Below the pieces are notes generated by a model. It saw only the letters and a list, made by a program, of their open reading frames with translations, was not told the origin of the DNA and ran no database searches. Below are positions 61,371 through 64,000 of a stretch of 64,000 nucleotides of DNA, in pieces; the stretch's first letter is position 1, and every line of letters starts with the position of its first letter. The stretch covers positions 1,302,001 to 1,366,000 of the forward strand of contig NZ_CP119757.1 of the NCBI RefSeq assembly GCF_029320955.1. Direction: 5' to 3'. Source of the DNA: Flavobacterium sp. YJ01 (lineage in GTDB: Bacteria > Bacteroidota > Bacteroidia > Flavobacteriales > Flavobacteriaceae). Both the position numbers and the translations under genes were made by a program.

Positions 61371-62504
61371 ATGTCAACAACAAAAATACAACTAAATACC
61401 ATTGAAGAAGCTATAGAAGATATTCGTCAAGGTAAAGTAATCATTGTAGTCGATGATGAAGATCGTGAAAATGAGGGTGATTTTTTGGCAGCTGCTGAAA
61501 AAGTAACACCAGAAATGATCAATTTTATGGCTACTCATGGTCGTGGATTAATTTGCACACCACTTACAGAAAGCCGTTGCAAAGAACTTGATTTGCGTGC
61601 GATGGTTACTAACAACACAGATCATATGGAAACTGCTTTTACTGTTTCTATTGATTTGAAAGGAAATGGTGTTACAACTGGAATTTCGGCTTCCGATCGT
61701 TCTAAAACTGTTGAAGCACTAGTTGATCCAAATACAAAACCACACGATTTAGCTCGTCCTGGTCATATTTTCCCTTTAATTGCTAAACAAGGCGGTGTTT
61801 TAAGAAGAACTGGACACACTGAAGCCGCTATCGATTTTGCACGTTTAGCAGGATTTAAACCTGCCGGTGTAATCTGCGAAATTCTAAATGAAGACGGAAC
61901 AATGTCTCGTTTGCCTGAATTGATTAAAGTTGCCAAAAAATTTGACTTAAAATTAGTTTCCATTGAAGACTTAGTTGCCTATAGGATGCAACACGATAGT
62001 TTAATTGTTAAAAAAGAAGATTTTGATATTGAAACTCGTTTTGGAACTTTCAGATTAAGAGCTTACGAGCAAACGACTAACAAACAAATTCATATTGCTC
62101 TAACAAAGGGAACTTGGAATTCTGGCGAACCAATTCTAACCAGAATACATTCTTCTCAAGTAAATAATGATTTACTTGGAACATTAACCAACAATGCGGA
62201 ACAGCAATTGGACGATATGTTTAAAGTAATTAACGAGAACGGAAAAGGCGCTGTTATTTTCATCAATCAGGATATGACAGCTGTAAATCTTTTAAATAGA
62301 ATTTCGGAGCTTAAAACATTACAATCTAACGGAACTTTAAAAGCTCCGAAAGTAATTATTGACAGCAAAGATTACGGAATTGGAGCTCAAATTCTTCATG
62401 ATATTGATATTTCTAAGATAAGATTGGTTTCTAATACTGAGCAAACAAAACGCGTTGGTATGATTGGTTACGGACTTGAAATTACAGAATACGTTAATTA
62501 TTAA
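61371..62504 (+). CDS. ribB: 3,4-dihydroxy-2-butanone 4-phosphate synthase with degenerate GTP cyclohydrolase II half
   Basis: 377 residues. N-terminal DHBP synthase is intact: [20 protein letters not shown] near 24, [35 protein letters not shown], and [20 protein letters not shown] (catalytic HTEA) near 146. It converts ribulose-5-phosphate for riboflavin. The C-terminal half (208-377) has the GTP cyclohydrolase II outline ([17 protein letters not shown] near 257, then [20 protein letters not shown]), but the three zinc-binding cysteines of active enzymes are absent (SSQ and TNNAEQ instead), so only DHBP synthase activity is expected. Confidence 0.9.
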   Translation: MSTTKIQLNTIEEAIEDIRQGKVIIVVDDEDRENEGDFLAAAEKVTPEMINFMATHGRGLICTPLTESRCKELDLRAMVTNNTDHMETAFTVSIDLKGNGVTTGISASDRSKTVEALVDPNTKPHDLARPGHIFPLIAKQGGVLRRTGHTEAAIDFARLAGFKPAGVICEILNEDGTMSRLPELIKVAKKFDLKLVSIEDLVAYRMQHDSLIVKKEDFDIETRFGTFRLRAYEQTTNKQIHIALTKGTWNSGEPILTRIHSSQVNNDLLGTLTNNAEQQLDDMFKVINENGKGAVIFINQDMTAVNLLNRISELKTLQSNGTLKAPKVIIDSKDYGIGAQILHDIDISKIRLVSNTEQTKRVGMIGYGLEITEYVNY

Positions 62505-62505
62505 T

Positions 62506-62904
62506 ATGGGAACAGTAGAAGAAAGAATTCAGAAATCTGAAACTCGTATTTTTAAAGCCGTTTTTCCGAGTACAACAAATCATTACGACACTTTATTTGG
62601 AGGAACTGCACTACATCTTATGGATGAAGTGGCGTTTATTTGCGCTACACGTTTCAGTCGTAAAAAAGTAGTTACGATTTCTACAGGTCAAATCGATTTT
62701 AAAAAGGCAATTCCCGCTGGAACTTTAATCGAATTAGTCGCAAAAGTCGATAGTGTTGGAAGAACAAGCTGCAAAATTCATGTCGATATTTTTATGGAAC
62801 AAATGTATTCGGAGCTTCGCGAAACGGTAGTTTCGGGAACTTTTTCTTTTGTTGCAGTTGACGAAAACAAAAAACCGACGCCAATTTTAGACGACTTAGA
62901 ATAA
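62506..62904 (+). CDS. Acyl-CoA thioesterase (hotdog fold, YciA/BACH-like)
   Basis: 132 residues from the ATG at 62506 (one base after the ribB stop); the frame opens earlier at 62464 inside ribB. Hotdog pattern: STTNHYDTLFGGTALHLMDE near 24 (catalytic-site D and conserved G-G-x-x-L), AFICATRFSRKKVVTISTGQ, IDFKKAIPAGTLIELVAKVD. Cleaves acyl-CoA to fatty acid and CoA. Tightly linked to ribB. Confidence 0.87.
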   Translation: MGTVEERIQKSETRIFKAVFPSTTNHYDTLFGGTALHLMDEVAFICATRFSRKKVVTISTGQIDFKKAIPAGTLIELVAKVDSVGRTSCKIHVDIFMEQMYSELRETVVSGTFSFVAVDENKKPTPILDDLE

Positions 62905-63015
62905 TTTTTCGAAAAAGTTCGTTTTCGGAAATACTGATAATTAGACACTTGAAAATTATTTAAAAAAAGTTTCAAAAAAAGTCCAAAAAAAGTTTTTATA
63001 ACCGAAAAACCGTCT

Positions 63016-63023
63016 TATATTTG
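63016..63023 (+). promoter_or_regulatory. Candidate -7 box for tRNA-Ser
   Basis: TATATTTG 32 bp before the tRNA start at 63056; no obvious TTG at -33. Spacing to the mature tRNA leaves a short leader. Confidence 0.4.
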
Positions 63024-63055
63024 CACCCGCAATCAGGCACTGATAGCGACATACT

Positions 63056-63143
63056 GGAGAAATGGCAGAGCGGTCGAATGCGGCAGTCTTGAAAACTGTT
63101 GACTGTAACAGGTCCGGGGGTTCGAATCCCTCTTTCTCCGCCA
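63056..63143 (+). tRNA. tRNA-Ser (anticodon UGA)
   Basis: 88 bases including an encoded 3' CCA. Acceptor stem GGAGAAA / TTTCTCC (63133-63139), discriminator G at 63140, CCA at 63141-63143. D-arm GCAGAGCGGTCGAATGC; anticodon stem-loop GCAGT-CTTGAAA-ACTGT gives anticodon TGA. A long variable arm (TGACTGTAACAGGTCC), typical of tRNA-Ser, and the T-loop GGTTCGAATCC are both clear. It reads UCA (and UCN by wobble). An integrase gene follows on the same strand. Confidence 0.97.
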
Positions 63144-63173
63144 GATGAAGCTTCAGAAGAAACTTTAAAAATC

Positions 63174-63207
63174 AAAAGCCTTTAAACACTAGTGTTTAAA
63201 GGCTTTT
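63174..63207. terminator. Palindromic terminator after tRNA-Ser
   Basis: Perfect palindrome starting AAAAGCCTTTAAACAC, centre ACTAGT, ending GGCTTTT, followed by TTCG and T-rich sequence. Probably terminates the tRNA; it may also lie near an element end. Confidence 0.8.
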
Positions 63208-63252
63208 TCGTTTTTGCATACTTTTCAAAAAGCACATGTTTTATCAAAGAAT

Positions 63253-63341
63253 GGTTACCCTATTAGTTACCCTGTCTTTTTTTGAATCTTTTTTCTCAAA
63301 AATGGGTAACTAAAAAGAAAGAATTCCCTGGGAATTCCCTG
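63253..63341. repeat. Short direct and inverted repeats upstream of the integrase
   Basis: GTTACCC occurs at 63254 and 63266 and inverted as GGGTAAC at 63304. GAATTCCCTG is repeated at 63321 and 63332, back to back. Such short repeats between a tRNA attachment site and an integrase are candidate arm-binding sites for the integrase or excisionase. The rest of this 261-bp gap (63144-63404) shows no gene. Confidence 0.5.
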
Positions 63342-63404
63342 CTGTCAATGGGCTCTCTTAAAATTTTTAATTCAATTTGATTATTAATTTTAAAACTAGA
63401 TAAC

Positions 63405-64000
63405 ATGTTAAAAGTAATTTTTTACCAGAAATCCGACAGAGTAAACAAGAACGGCGAATCTCCAATCTATGCCCGTTTGAGTTTCAATGACAAACAAATT
63501 TCAATGTCCACCGGACAAGCCATTTCAAAAGAAAGATGGACAAGCACAAATAACCTCAGAAACCAGCTTAAGATTGAAAAGGAAATAGTAATAAAAAACC
63601 TGCTTGACCTTTTCCAGCTTAATGCAGCTAAAAAATTTACTGAGCTCTTCAGAATTGATCCTGAGGTTAACCTTCAATTATTAAAAGCTGAACTCACAGG
63701 AAAAGTTAAAATCGACCAGCCTGAGGGACCCTCCATAATTCAGATTATGGATACATACAATGAATTCTTCACCAAAAGAGTAAATACTGGAGAGCGTGCA
63801 TCGGCTTCATTGCAGAAGTACAAAAGAGCTAAAGATTTACTTTTAGATTTCATCACCAGTAACTACAAAAAGGAAGATATGCCAGCATCTGAAATATCAA
63901 GCTCTTTTGTTTTTAAATTGGAGCAGTTCCTTAAATACGAGAGCAGTTTTAAAGACCAGACAGGCATCAAAAACAATTCGGTGGTAAAATATATAAAAAT
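63405..64000 (+). CDS. Site-specific tyrosine recombinase / integrase (partial, runs off right edge)
   Basis: Open from the ATG at 63405 to the window edge (198 codons). The start KVIFYQKSDRVNKNGESPIY is the Arm-DNA-binding domain common in Bacteroidota integrases, continuing ARLSFNDKQISMSTGQAISK and ERWTSTNNLRNQLKIEKEIV. The core-binding SAM-like domain follows (IIQIMDTYNEFFTKRVNTGE ... YKRAKDLLLDFI ... FKLEQFLKYE ... KNNSVVKYIK). The catalytic domain is beyond the window. Its position right after tRNA-Ser on the same strand is typical of an integrated element. Confidence 0.85.
   Translation, partial: MLKVIFYQKSDRVNKNGESPIYARLSFNDKQISMSTGQAISKERWTSTNNLRNQLKIEKEIVIKNLLDLFQLNAAKKFTELFRIDPEVNLQLLKAELTGKVKIDQPEGPSIIQIMDTYNEFFTKRVNTGERASASLQKYKRAKDLLLDFITSNYKKEDMPASEISSSFVFKLEQFLKYESSFKDQTGIKNNSVVKYIK

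Overview
The window is typical chromosome of a Flavobacterium-like member of the Bacteroidota. Supporting signs are the AT-rich sequence, a SusC/SusD pair, several upstream sequences carrying the phylum's -7 promoter box (TAnnTTTG), almost no Shine-Dalgarno sequences, lipoproteins and Sec signal peptides ending in SxAQ, and many short palindromic repeats between genes. No rRNA, CRISPR array or transposase was seen. There is one tRNA, and an integrase gene runs off the right edge.

Layout. 1-717: two tandem copies of a small membrane-anchored protein gene, one cut by the window edge and one apparently frameshifted. 780-21310: ordinary metabolism. This part holds a Gfo/Idh/MocA oxidoreductase, two secreted amidohydrolases, an ammonium channel, DsbD, TilS, PabB, a DoxX-like protein, a lipocalin, dihydrolipoyl dehydrogenase, an Lrp regulator divergent from a methionine gamma-lyase type enzyme with a structured leader, and an amino acid permease. 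21677-26045: a Tat-exported oxidoreductase and a large FAD/Fe-S oxidase.

26331-53900 is the most interesting region. It looks like a large peptidoglycan (MurNAc/GlcNAc) utilisation and recycling locus. A DeoR-type regulator (32404-33153) sits between a leftward arm and a rightward arm. The leftward arm encodes an esterase, a phosphoesterase/beta-propeller protein, a GHL10 glycosidase and a serine hydrolase. The rightward arm encodes SusC, SusD, NamZ-like exo-muramidase, MurQ, a sodium/solute symporter, a lipoprotein fusing NagZ to an AmiE-like serine hydrolase, AnmK, a NagX-like membrane protein, a second GHL10, an AmpG-like permease, a TPR protein, a GNAT and a cytoplasmic NagZ. Copies of a TTTTGCGTTATTT-type box lie upstream of both arms. 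I infer that muropeptides are imported by SusCD, trimmed in the periplasm by NamZ and the fusion protein, carried inward by the symporter and AmpG, and converted by NagZ, AnmK and MurQ. No MurNAc kinase is visible in the window.

54026-56342: peroxide and thiol defence (two peroxiredoxin types, a thioredoxin and a small conserved protein). 56356-62904: envelope and housekeeping genes (DgkA, FtsK, LolA-like, LptF/G-like, RibB with a degenerate GTP cyclohydrolase II half, acyl-CoA thioesterase). 63056-64000: tRNA-Ser(UGA), then a tyrosine recombinase reading off the edge, probably the left end of an integrated element.

Intergenic regions carry at least six families of short inverted repeats, mostly at gene ends. 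All functions are assigned from recognisable motifs and gene context. No database search was run.
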